From: an uncultured Bacteroidales bacterium
GTDB taxonomy: Bacteria > Bacteroidota > Bacteroidia > Bacteroidales > FEN-979
Assembly (NCBI GenBank): GCA_903877385.1
Contig: CAIRDP010000020.1
Coordinates: 1 to 64,000, forward strand
DNA: 64,000 bases
Reading direction: 5' to 3'
Under the pieces are notes generated by a model. That model saw only the letters and a program-made list of their open reading frames with translations. It made no database searches and was not told the DNA's origin. Positions 18,129 to 25,791 of this stretch are shown here, piece by piece. A program made the position numbers and the translations under genes. Every line of letters begins with the position of its first letter. Position 1 is the stretch's first letter.

Positions 18129-18523
18129 GCTCTCCGTGCACTAATTAGCCTTACAGGTTTGCCTGCATCGTCAACGGCAGCAAAGATGAACTTACCTTCA
18201 ACCGCTTTTAAACAGCAAGGTTCTTTGTTAACATCCAACCATATTTCAGTATTAATAACCAATTTGGCCGGACCAGCTGAAAGAATTTCAGCCTTTACTT
18301 TCACAATAGAACCCAGAGGAATAGCGAGTAAATATTTTACTCTTTCTACAGAAACTGTAACCATTCGCTGGCGTGAATAACGGGTGGCTGCTATATATGC
18401 AACCTCATCCATCCACTTTAGTGCATTTCCACCAAAAAGGTTGCCATGATCGTTAACAAATTCGTGAAATACAAACCTCTCTTGCCTGACTTCAAATGAT
18501 GAATAATCCTTATTTATACTCAT
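18125..18523 (-). CDS. Acyl-CoA thioesterase, hot-dog fold (YciA/BFIT type)
   Basis: A 132-residue single hot-dog domain. The motif FHEFVNDHGNLFGGNALKWMDEVA, with catalytic Asp and Asn/Gly loop, is characteristic of cytosolic acyl-CoA thioesterases that hydrolyse acyl-CoA to free acid. Its end overlaps the hdrB stop by 4 bp in convergent orientation. It diverges from the C-S lyase gene, and the DUF134 palindrome (18580-18595) lies in the shared promoter region, so it may be co-regulated. Confidence 0.85.
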   Translation of the reverse strand: MSINKDYSSFEVRQERFVFHEFVNDHGNLFGGNALKWMDEVAYIAATRYSRQRMVTVSVERVKYLLAIPLGSIVKVKAEILSAGPAKLVINTEIWLDVNKEPCCLKAVEGKFIFAAVDDAGKPVRLISARRA

Positions 18524-18579
18524 AACTCATAACCTGAATTTTCACTTACTCGCAATAATTTTTCAAAAGTAAACAAATT

Positions 18580-18595
18580 ATGAACAAATGTTCAT
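18580..18595. promoter_or_regulatory. Probable DUF134 operator, copy 2 (ATGAACA-AA-TGTTCAT)
   Basis: This copy is identical to 15512-15527. It abuts the -7 box TACATTTG (about 18596-18603) of the plus-strand C-S lyase gene, the same geometry as at mrp, consistent with a repressor site. Confidence 0.75.
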
Positions 18596-18636
18596 TACAT
18601 TTGCAATCTTTATCATTATAGCTCAAAATAAAGTCT

Positions 18637-19815
18637 ATGAAAGAAGAGAAATCCGGTTTTAACACCAAACTTATCCATTCAGGCGGCATCGAAGATCAAT
18701 TTCATTCAGCAACCGTTCCCATTTATCAAACATCTACTTTTTCCTTTGATAGTGCCGATGAAGGGGCACGCTGTTTCGCTGGTGAAAGTGACGGTTATAT
18801 ATACACACGCATCGGGAATCCTACGATCAATGCACTTGAAAAACAACTCGCCATTCTTGAGAATGGATATGGAGGTATTGCTGTGAGCTCTGGGATGGCA
18901 GCAGCAACTACTATTTATCTGGGGCTAATGAGCCAGGGAGATCATATTATCAGTACTGATGCCATCTATGGTCCCGCCAGGGGTGTCATGGAAAAACAGT
19001 TTACACGTTTTGGGTTTCAATCAACCTACATCAACACAACAGATGCTGCGCAGATTGAAAAAGCAATTAAACCCAATTCTAAAATTTTATACATAGAAAC
19101 TCCGGCAAATCCAACGATGGACATAACCGACCTGGTTGCATGCGCCGAGATTGCCCATAAACATAACTTGTTGCTGGTAGTTGATAATACGTTTTGCAGC
19201 CCATACTTACAAAATCCATTAGAATTGGGCGCCGACATAGTATTTCATTCGATGACCAAATTCATTAACGGCCATGCCGATATTGTCGCTGGTATCATCA
19301 TCCCCAAAGAAAAAGCGATGTATGATAAACTGAAGAATATGATGATCAACCTGGGTTGTAATATGGATCCACACCAGGCCTATATGGTGCTGCGAGGATT
19401 AAAAACCCTTGGCATCAGGATCGACAGGGCACAACAGAGTGCACTTGAAGTCGCAAAATTCCTTGAATCTCATCCGCAAGTGGCATGGATCAGGTATCCC
19501 GGGCTTCAATCACATCCCCAGTTTGAACTTGCAAATCAACAGATGAAAGGTAGTGGTTCAATGATCAGTTTCGGCCTTAAAGGAGGTTATGCGGCTGCAA
19601 AAAAATTACTCGACAATGTTAAGCTTGCACTTTTGGCCGTATCCCTGGGAGGCGTTGAAACTTTGATACAGCACCCGGCTTCAATGACACATTCCAAAGT
19701 TTCGGCAGAAGATAAAGAAAAAGCAGGTATTACTGATGACCTTATACGGCTGGCTATAGGGATAGAAGACGTTGAGGATATTATTCAAGACCTGAACAAT
19801 GCTTTATCACAATGA
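18637..19815 (+). CDS. PLP-dependent C-S lyase: methionine gamma-lyase / Cys-Met metabolism family
   Basis: A 392-residue Cys/Met metabolism enzyme. The PLP lysine lies in VFHSMTKFINGHADIVAG, the cofactor loop in AVSSGMAAATTIY, and the phosphate-binding tyrosine-arginine in GYIYTRIGNPT. Closest type by feel is methionine gamma-lyase (methionine to methanethiol, 2-oxobutyrate and ammonia). However, the active-site Cys of classical enzymes (YGCT) is replaced (IYGPARGVM), so homocysteine or cysteine desulfhydrase or cystathionine activity is possible. With the DUF134 site upstream it may supply sulfide or thiol to the neighbouring metal-sulfur proteins. A GTCAC-N8-GTGAC hairpin lies just downstream (19850-19867). 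Confidence 0.85.
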   Translation: MKEEKSGFNTKLIHSGGIEDQFHSATVPIYQTSTFSFDSADEGARCFAGESDGYIYTRIGNPTINALEKQLAILENGYGGIAVSSGMAAATTIYLGLMSQGDHIISTDAIYGPARGVMEKQFTRFGFQSTYINTTDAAQIEKAIKPNSKILYIETPANPTMDITDLVACAEIAHKHNLLLVVDNTFCSPYLQNPLELGADIVFHSMTKFINGHADIVAGIIIPKEKAMYDKLKNMMINLGCNMDPHQAYMVLRGLKTLGIRIDRAQQSALEVAKFLESHPQVAWIRYPGLQSHPQFELANQQMKGSGSMISFGLKGGYAAAKKLLDNVKLALLAVSLGGVETLIQHPASMTHSKVSAEDKEKAGITDDLIRLAIGIEDVEDIIQDLNNALSQ

Positions 19816-19899
19816 TCTGAGTTTAATCAACCCCCATTCATGCTTTGAAGTCACAGTTTAAAGTGACAATGATCACCTGACTTATATTTTTTCTTTAAA

Positions 19900-19915
19900 G
19901 CACATAATTATCACT
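19900..19915. promoter_or_regulatory. Redox-regulon direct-repeat site 2a (GCACA-TAATTA-TCACT)
   Basis: This copy is in the TCACT-last orientation. It lies 9 bp upstream of the -7 box TATTTTTG (19925-19932), ahead of the radical-SAM peptide cluster. Confidence 0.6.
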
Positions 19916-19941
19916 ATAATTTATTATTTTTGCCGTCGGCT

Positions 19942-19957
19942 GGTGATACTTATGCGA
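19942..19957. promoter_or_regulatory. Redox-regulon direct-repeat site 2b (GGTGA-TACTTA-TGCGA)
   Basis: A second, opposite-orientation and slightly diverged copy. It lies 18 bp upstream of a second -7 box TAATTTTG (19976-19983), the same spacing as the plus-strand promoter at site 1. Two tandem promoters therefore seem to feed the cluster beginning at 20043. Confidence 0.5.
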
Positions 19958-20042
19958 TTTAAAGATAAAATTGTGTAATTTTGCAGCTTTTAAAAAAGGG
20001 GTTTAAGACTTAGTAAAATTCAGCCTTGTAATTGATATAAAA

Positions 20043-20687
20043 ATGGAAGTAAAAGAGATAAACAACAGGTATAGTGAACTCGCTGAATCGGAATGCTGCC
20101 TTTCCTGCGGTGGAGCAATAAATTATGCTGAACCGAAAACCGGTGAGGTGTGCGTTGACCTGGGGAGCGGTCGTGGGACCGATGTATTGCGTATGGCTGA
20201 ATCGGTAGGAGAAACAGGATTTGTTTATGGTATTGATATTTCGGATGGGATGCTTGAAAAAGCCCGCCGGAATGCAGAAAAATTTGGTGTAGCCAATGTA
20301 AGATTTGTCCAAAGTGAACTTGAAAAACTTAATCTTCCTGATAAGGTAGCAGACCTGGTTATCTCTAATTGCACCCTAAACCATGCCGGTGATAAACAGG
20401 CTGTATGGAACGAGATATACCGTATCCTGAAAAAAGGAGGAAGGTTCGTGATCAGCGATATTTATGCAACTAAACCTATTGCCGAAGAGTACAGAAACGA
20501 TCCTGTAGCAGTTGCCGAATGCTGGGCAGGTTCTGTAACAAGGCCGGAATATATGCAGCAGTTGGAAAAAGCAGGGTTTACCTCAGTTGAAATTATTGAG
20601 GAATCGGCTCCCTATAAAAAAGGAAATGCTGAAGTTGCCAGTTTTACCATTGCAGGAAAAAAGGATGCCTGTGAATGCGGGCATTGA
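20043..20687 (+). CDS. ArsM-like class I SAM methyltransferase
   Basis: A 214-residue methyltransferase with motif I VDLGSGRGTDVL, motif II YGIDISDGMLEKAR and post-motif KKGGRFVISDIY. It resembles arsenite methyltransferases in having cysteines placed for thiolate or metalloid binding: CCLSCGGAI near the N-terminus, AVAECWAGSVT in the position of the ArsM GC(I/V)xGA segment, and a C-terminal ACECGH. No ars genes are near. Here it heads the cluster with the Cys-rich peptide and radical SAM enzyme, so the acceptor may be a thiol, metalloid or the peptide itself. Two regulon sites lie upstream. Function beyond methyl transfer is inference. Confidence 0.75.
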   Translation: MEVKEINNRYSELAESECCLSCGGAINYAEPKTGEVCVDLGSGRGTDVLRMAESVGETGFVYGIDISDGMLEKARRNAEKFGVANVRFVQSELEKLNLPDKVADLVISNCTLNHAGDKQAVWNEIYRILKKGGRFVISDIYATKPIAEEYRNDPVAVAECWAGSVTRPEYMQQLEKAGFTSVEIIEESAPYKKGNAEVASFTIAGKKDACECGH

Positions 20688-20762
20688 TAAGATCTGAGGA
20701 TGATCACTTCTTCAGACCTCATATAAAGTAAAATAATCATTAACAAATCAAAAAACAGAACA

Positions 20763-20882
20763 ATGAAAAATCTTATTAAAAAGAAGATTGAAGTCAAAAC
20801 CCAGGTTAAAAAAGCTAATACAAAAAAAGTTGCACAGTGCTGTGCAAAAACATCCAAGACCATTGTGGGTTGCCATGATTAA
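20763..20882 (+). CDS. 39-residue Lys/Cys peptide, candidate radical-SAM-modified (RiPP-like) precursor
   Basis: This short frame is absent from the ORF track. It reads MKNLIKKKIEVKTQVKKANT then KKVAQCCAKTSKTIVGCHD. The first ~22 residues are strongly basic and look like a leader. The C-terminal ~16 residues hold all three cysteines (QCCAK and GCHD), as in precursors of sactipeptides and related radical-SAM products. Only 14 nt separate its stop from the radical SAM/SPASM start, the usual arrangement for precursor and maturase. Alternatives are a small metal-binding protein acted on by the same enzymes, or a non-translated coincidence; the tight spacing and non-random composition argue against the latter. 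Confidence 0.7.
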   Translation: MKNLIKKKIEVKTQVKKANTKKVAQCCAKTSKTIVGCHD

Positions 20883-20896
20883 AAAATGCCGATCAG

Positions 20897-22225
20897 ATGG
20901 TTTATTCAAAACACAATATTTTTTCAAGGATTACCGGGTCGGAAAACTTTTTCTTAGTTAATCTGCTTAGCGGCAGTGCCGATATTTTGAATCCACAAGA
21001 AGGGCATATGGTTCATGATCTTCTTAATGGAAACATGACTGCGGATGACTTTCGTGAAAGCCTTATACAAAAAGGGTACCTTGTGGATGAAAAAGAGGAA
21101 ACGAAGCTGTATCGAAGCAAGTATCTCGATTTCATCGACACCCGTGATAACGATGAGGTGCAGCTGTTTTTTGTGCCCAACTACAGTTGCAATTTTGCTT
21201 GCACTTATTGTTACCAGGATGAGTATGCCCCGGCCAAGCAGGAGCTGACTACTGAAATAATTGATGCATTCTTCAGGTATATCAGCCATGAATTTGCAGG
21301 GCGCAAAAAATACCTTACGGTTTTTGGTGGTGAGCCATTGCTCAGTTCTGCTAAACAAAAAGAGCTGATCGCATACCTGCTTCAACAGGCCAATCAATCA
21401 AATCTTGAAGTCTGCCTTGTAACAAACGGATATTCACTTAGCGGGTATATCGACATCCTGAAAACAGCAAAAATCAGGGAAATCCAGGTTACGCTTGACG
21501 GCGTTGGCAATGTTCATGATGCCCGTCGTTTCCTTAAAGGAGGGGGAGCGACCTTTGAAAAGATCGTAGAAGGGATAGATGCCTGTCTCGACAGCCAATT
21601 GCCGGTAAACCTGAGAATGGTGATCGATAAGGAGAATATTGACGACCTTCCTGAAATGGCGCAATTTGCAATTGATAAAGGCTGGACAAAAAATGAGCTT
21701 TTTAAAACACAGCTCGGCCGTAATTATGAGTTGCATCATTGCCAGGTGACTTCCGAAAAACTTTTTAGCCGTATCTCGCTTTACGAAACAATATATCAAC
21801 AGGTAAAGCAACATCCGCATATTCTTGAATTTTATAAGCCAGCCTACTCCATATCAAAATTCCTTTTTGAAAACGGCAGCCTTCCCGATCCATTGTTCGA
21901 TGCATGCCCTGCCTGTAAAACGGAATGGGCTTTTGATTATACCGGTCATATCTTCTCATGTACCGCTACAGTTGGGAAGGCTGATGAATCTCTGGGTACC
22001 TTCTACCCTGACGTATCACGCAAGGATGAAATGATCGCGGTTTGGGAAAACCGTGATGTTACTGCTATATCAGAATGCTTCACCTGCAGCATGCAACTGG
22101 CATGCGGAGGAGGATGCGGATCAGTTGCCAAAAACAGGACCGGCGATGTATGCTCCACCGATTGCCGCCCGGTAAAGGAATTGCTGGAACTGGGATTTTC
22201 GGCTTATTTTGAGAATACTAAATAA
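20897..22225 (+). CDS. Radical SAM/SPASM peptide-maturase-like enzyme
   Basis: A 442-residue enzyme. The radical SAM cluster is CNFACTYC (C98, C102, C105), followed by FGGEPLL and TLDG motifs of the barrel. The N-terminal ~90 residues (HNIFSRITGSENFFLVNLLS) resemble the recognition region of peptide maturases. A SPASM domain with many cysteines closes the protein (~335-430: CPACKTEW, FSCTATVG, CFTCSMQLACGGGCG, CSTDCRP), giving two auxiliary Fe-S clusters as in sactisynthases and anSMEs. It lies 14 nt after the Cys peptide and is followed by redox partners. The family forms thioether, C-C or other radical links on ribosomal peptides; the exact reaction is not predictable here. Confidence 0.85.
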   Translation: MVYSKHNIFSRITGSENFFLVNLLSGSADILNPQEGHMVHDLLNGNMTADDFRESLIQKGYLVDEKEETKLYRSKYLDFIDTRDNDEVQLFFVPNYSCNFACTYCYQDEYAPAKQELTTEIIDAFFRYISHEFAGRKKYLTVFGGEPLLSSAKQKELIAYLLQQANQSNLEVCLVTNGYSLSGYIDILKTAKIREIQVTLDGVGNVHDARRFLKGGGATFEKIVEGIDACLDSQLPVNLRMVIDKENIDDLPEMAQFAIDKGWTKNELFKTQLGRNYELHHCQVTSEKLFSRISLYETIYQQVKQHPHILEFYKPAYSISKFLFENGSLPDPLFDACPACKTEWAFDYTGHIFSCTATVGKADESLGTFYPDVSRKDEMIAVWENRDVTAISECFTCSMQLACGGGCGSVAKNRTGDVCSTDCRPVKELLELGFSAYFENTK

Positions 22226-22306
22226 AATCATACACCACAACATTAATAGTAAAAGACAGGGTTCACGATCATCATCCAATTGACGCATTAAAAAATTAAA
22301 AAAAGA

Positions 22307-23575
22307 ATGAAAGAAATCACATCATCCGAATTCGAAACAGAAGTTCTTAAAGGTGGAAAAGTTGCACTTGATTTTTATTCCACCGAATGCCCTCCATGTG
22401 AGGCTTTGGCCCCCAAGTTTGAAGGACTGGCCTCACTTTACGGCAAAGACATAAAGTTCTTTAAAATGTTCCGTCAGCAAAACAAGCCGTTGGCCGAGAG
22501 CCTGGGAGTAAGATCCTCCCCCACTCTGCTGTTTTTTGATAACGGAGTGCAATCCCCGGTCACACTCACTGGGGGCATTAAAAGGAGCGACATTATTCAT
22601 GAACTCGACAGCATGTTATCCGCAGAAAGAGTTCAGGAGATAAAGAAAGAAATAAAACCGACTGTTTCTGAATTCGACGTTCTTATTCTTGGCGCAGGTC
22701 CGGGTGGACTTACTGCAGGATTGTACCTTTGCCAGGCGAAAGTGAATACCGTTTTGATTGATATTGCACTTCCCGGCGGACAGGTTTCAACCACGCATGA
22801 AGTATCGAATTACCCCGGCTTCATCGATCCCCAGCCAGGTTATATGCTCTCTCACAACATGTCGGAGCAAACCAGACTATGCGGAACCATTTATAAGGTG
22901 GCTGTTGATGTAACAAAAGTTGACCTGGAGAAGAAAGAAGTAATCATTGATGAATTTGAGACCATCAGGGCAAAAAAGATCATCATTGCAACCGGAACAT
23001 CTCCCAACCTGATGGGCATACCAGGAGAGAAAGAACTGAAGGGAAAAGGAATTTCCTATTGTGCCACCTGCGACGCCAAGTATTATGGCGACAAGGAAGT
23101 AGTTGTGATCGGAGGCGGGAATTCGGCCGTGGAAGAAGCAGACTTTATCAGCAGGTTTGCAAGTAAAATCACCATGGTTCACCAGTTTGACGCCCTTACT
23201 GCCAATAAGCTGGCGCAGGAGAAATTGTTTGCAAATGAAAAGATCAAGGTTCTTTTCTCACACGAGCCAAGGTCTTTTGTACGCGATGGAGATAAAATGA
23301 TAACGGAAGTTGAAGATTTAAAAACCAAAACTGTATCCAGACTGCACAGCGATGGCGTATTCGTTTTTATAGGCATGAAGCCCAATATTGATCTATTCAG
23401 GGATAAACTGGAACTTGATAAGTGGGGTTATATAAAGACAGATGAAGATATGCACACAAGTATGCCCGGAATCTTTGCAGTTGGCGACGTCATCAGTAAA
23501 AAATACAGGCAAATTACGACGGCTGTTGCCGATGGAACCATTGCGGCCATTGCCATCGCAAAAGAATTGAATTAA
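22307..23575 (+). CDS. Thioredoxin-thioredoxin reductase fusion (thioredoxin domain first)
   Basis: A 422-residue fusion. Residues 1-105 form a thioredoxin with active site CPPC (STECPPCEALAP) and cis-Pro loop RSSPTLLFF. From ~123 follows a low-molecular-weight thioredoxin reductase: FAD motif LILGAGPGGLTAGLYL, redox pair CATC (SYCATCDAKYY), NAD(P)H motif VIGGGNSAVEEA and FAVGDV. Known natural fusions (for example in Mycobacterium leprae) have thioredoxin at the C-terminus; here it is at the N-terminus. It should deliver NAD(P)H electrons directly to a dithiol and, by context, may reduce the cysteines of the peptide or support the SAM enzymes. It lies 81 bp after the radical SAM gene on the same strand. 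Confidence 0.88.
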   Translation: MKEITSSEFETEVLKGGKVALDFYSTECPPCEALAPKFEGLASLYGKDIKFFKMFRQQNKPLAESLGVRSSPTLLFFDNGVQSPVTLTGGIKRSDIIHELDSMLSAERVQEIKKEIKPTVSEFDVLILGAGPGGLTAGLYLCQAKVNTVLIDIALPGGQVSTTHEVSNYPGFIDPQPGYMLSHNMSEQTRLCGTIYKVAVDVTKVDLEKKEVIIDEFETIRAKKIIIATGTSPNLMGIPGEKELKGKGISYCATCDAKYYGDKEVVVIGGGNSAVEEADFISRFASKITMVHQFDALTANKLAQEKLFANEKIKVLFSHEPRSFVRDGDKMITEVEDLKTKTVSRLHSDGVFVFIGMKPNIDLFRDKLELDKWGYIKTDEDMHTSMPGIFAVGDVISKKYRQITTAVADGTIAAIAIAKELN

Positions 23576-23594
23576 TCACATAAACCTAAGTGAT

Positions 23595-24002
23595 ATGAGT
23601 ACAAACCAATTGATCATCGAGCATGTAAGTCCTTTTAACGTACCCGTTACTGTTGAAAAGCTTAAAGAAGTTGCAAAACTCAAAGGATGGCAGAATCCTG
23701 CTGTACACAATCTTCAGCAATCACTTGCTAAATCAGGTAAAGAAGTTCTGCCCGTTGAGGTTGTAGAAATCTGCAAACCGGAATATTCAGGTAGTATGCT
23801 TGAAAAAAACGATGAGCGGATTGTTTCGGTTTTAATGCCTTGCCGGATTTCGGTTTACGAAAAAAATGACGGTAAAACTTACGTTGCATTATTGGACATG
23901 TCGCAATTGACAGATGGGATGACACAAACAGCGACAAAAGCTGTACAAGCTGCATCTGATGAATCCTTTGAGATCGTTAAAGCGGTCGTAGGAGCGTTCT
24001 GA
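23595..24002 (+). CDS. DUF302-family protein
   Basis: A 135-residue soluble protein of the DUF302 fold. The motif RIVSVLMPCRISVYEKNDGKTYVA is the central strand pair of this family, and SFEIVKAVV is near the end. DUF302 proteins often sit beside sulfide- or thiosulfate-handling and periplasmic redox genes, but no activity is established. It lacks a signal peptide, so it is probably cytoplasmic. It lies 19 bp after the Trx-TrxR fusion and 4 bp before the flavoprotein, clearly in the same operon. Confidence 0.75.
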   Translation: MSTNQLIIEHVSPFNVPVTVEKLKEVAKLKGWQNPAVHNLQQSLAKSGKEVLPVEVVEICKPEYSGSMLEKNDERIVSVLMPCRISVYEKNDGKTYVALLDMSQLTDGMTQTATKAVQAASDESFEIVKAVVGAF

Positions 24003-24006
24003 CAAG

Positions 24007-25173
24007 ATGAAAAAAGTTCTTGTTCTCGGAGGCGGATTTGCGGGTTTACAAACAGCTATTGAATTACAGAAAAAAGGCGGCTTTGATATTACCCTGGTTT
24101 CTGATCGGGACTACTTATACTTGTTCCCAATTTCCATCTGGGTTCCGGTTCGACTGAAGGCTTTCGAAGATGTAAAAGTACCTTTAGCTAAAATCCGGAA
24201 GAAATATCCTTTTAAGCTTATTTTGGATAAAGTCACTGAAATTCACGCGGCAGACAAAAAGGTGGTTTGTGAAAATCGGACGTTGAACTATGATTATCTG
24301 GTTGTAGCTTTCGGGGCAGAAAAATTGCAACATAAGGGAATAAATCACACCCTCTCGATTTGCGGTAAGCCGGAGATGGCGATGGAAATCCGCAACAAAA
24401 TTGATGCCCTGGTTCAAAAAGGCAGCGGTAAAATCGCGATCGGTTTTGGGGGAAATCCAAAGGATAAATCGGCTGTTCGCGGTGGCCCCGCTTTTGAACT
24501 GATCTTCAACATCCACAATTATTTGAAATCCAAAAAACTGAGGGATAAATTTGAACTGACGTTTTTTGCACCTATGGACGAGCCGGGAGCCAGGATGGGA
24601 AAAGGCGCCCTGGCCATGATGGATAAAATGTTTACTCAATATGGCATAGGTAAACGATTTGGGAAAAAGATCGCAGAGTTTGTAAGTGATGGCGTGATCT
24701 TTGAAGATAATTCAAAACTTAGTTCCGATTTTACGATGTTCATTTCAGCCGGGACCGGGCCTGCAATACTGAAAAATTCAGATCTTCCTCTTTCGGAAGC
24801 CGGGTTTGTAAAAATTGACAATTCCGGTCAGGTTCAAGGATATCCTGATGTTTATGCAATTGGTGATATCGCTGCTCTTGAAGGCCCTGAATGGATTGCG
24901 AAACAAGGCCATATTGCCGAACTCATGGGACGAAATGCTGCCTATAATATTATTCAGGCAGATAAAGGAAGCAGTAAACGAAAAGGTTACCAGGAACATC
25001 TGAACATTCTTTGTGTGATGGATACCGGTAACGGAGCTGCTTTTGTTTTCAGGAATGGCAAGAAAGCAGTTATGATCCCCATGCCCCTTGTAGGACATTG
25101 GTTGAAAAATGGATGGGGTATTTATTCGAGACTGTCAAAGATCGGAAAGTTCCCAAGATTGCCTGGAATATGA
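24007..25173 (+). CDS. SQR/NDH-2-like FAD flavoprotein, short form
   Basis: A 388-residue flavoprotein with FAD motif VLVLGGGFAGLQTAIEL, central YLVVAFGAEK and the C-terminal FAD contact VYAIGDIAAL. Overall similarity is to sulfide:quinone oxidoreductases, with a C-terminal aromatic segment (GHWLKNGWGIYSRLSK) for membrane contact. Cysteines remain in LSICGKPE and NILCVMDTG, but the third SQR cysteine position reads AVRGGPAFE without Cys. The substrate may therefore differ from sulfide, or the mechanism may be altered. It overlaps the next gene by ATGA (25170-25173), indicating translational coupling. It may be the quinone-side electron outlet of the cluster. Confidence 0.75.
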   Translation: MKKVLVLGGGFAGLQTAIELQKKGGFDITLVSDRDYLYLFPISIWVPVRLKAFEDVKVPLAKIRKKYPFKLILDKVTEIHAADKKVVCENRTLNYDYLVVAFGAEKLQHKGINHTLSICGKPEMAMEIRNKIDALVQKGSGKIAIGFGGNPKDKSAVRGGPAFELIFNIHNYLKSKKLRDKFELTFFAPMDEPGARMGKGALAMMDKMFTQYGIGKRFGKKIAEFVSDGVIFEDNSKLSSDFTMFISAGTGPAILKNSDLPLSEAGFVKIDNSGQVQGYPDVYAIGDIAALEGPEWIAKQGHIAELMGRNAAYNIIQADKGSSKRKGYQEHLNILCVMDTGNGAAFVFRNGKKAVMIPMPLVGHWLKNGWGIYSRLSKIGKFPRLPGI

Positions 25174-25787
25174 GATTCCTGATTCTTATTGCCCTTTGGT
25201 CTGCATTCTGCTTCCTTCATAGCTTCATGATCACTCCTTTTTTCATTGATTTTGTGAAGAAGAATACAGGAACCTCATACCGCTATTATCGCTTGTTCTA
25301 TAACATTTTCTCAACTCTTATCCTGGTTCCGGTGGTAATCTACTCATACTCCGTCATGCAAAAGCCTTTTTTCACCTGGCATGGATATCTTCTGGCGGTA
25401 AAGTATTTTATGCTGATGGCTGGCTTGGGGATTTTATACGCGGGTTCAAGGCATTACAATATGAGGACATTCCTTGGAATAAACCAGATACATGCAGGTG
25501 TAAACCATGGGTTGATCAATACCAGCGGTACGATTGAAAAGCGAGGCATCATGGGAGTTGTAAGGCATCCGTTTTATTCCGGTTCATTCCTGCTGATCTG
25601 GGCCGGAAATCTCGATACTACACGATTGATCATAAACATTATCCTGAGCCTGTACCTTGTTGTGGGGACAATGCTCGAAGAACGAAAACTGCTGTCAGAA
25701 TTGGGAGATGTTTACAGAGATTACCAGAAAGAAGTATCCATGCTTTTCCCATGGAAATATATAAAAAGGCAGCTCAAATCCAATTAA
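25170..25787 (+). CDS. ICMT/PEMT-like membrane methyltransferase
   Basis: A 205-residue integral membrane protein with about five hydrophobic segments. The C-terminal signature RHPFYSGSFLLIWAG followed by EERKLLSELGDVYRDY is that of the isoprenylcysteine carboxyl methyltransferase / phospholipid methyltransferase superfamily, which binds SAM at the membrane. NnrU/methanethiol S-methyltransferase (MddA)-type enzymes share this fold. MddA would fit the nearby C-S lyase, turning methanethiol into dimethyl sulfide. The track's start (25098) lies in the preceding gene; the ATG at 25170 overlaps the upstream stop as ATGA, so I prefer it. It ends the presumed operon. Confidence 0.75.
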   Translation: MRFLILIALWSAFCFLHSFMITPFFIDFVKKNTGTSYRYYRLFYNIFSTLILVPVVIYSYSVMQKPFFTWHGYLLAVKYFMLMAGLGILYAGSRHYNMRTFLGINQIHAGVNHGLINTSGTIEKRGIMGVVRHPFYSGSFLLIWAGNLDTTRLIINIILSLYLVVGTMLEERKLLSELGDVYRDYQKEVSMLFPWKYIKRQLKSN

Positions 25788-25791
25788 GGAA

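Noticed and set aside
20043-20687. Arsenic resistance operon
   Set aside because: The ArsM-like enzyme has suitable cysteines, but no arsR, arsB, acr3 or arsC is near; the gene sits with a peptide and radical SAM enzyme.
20688-20762. Terminator hairpin between the ArsM-like gene and the peptide
   Set aside because: Only short imperfect arms (TGAGG...CCTCA) with a long loop and no T run; read-through seems likely.
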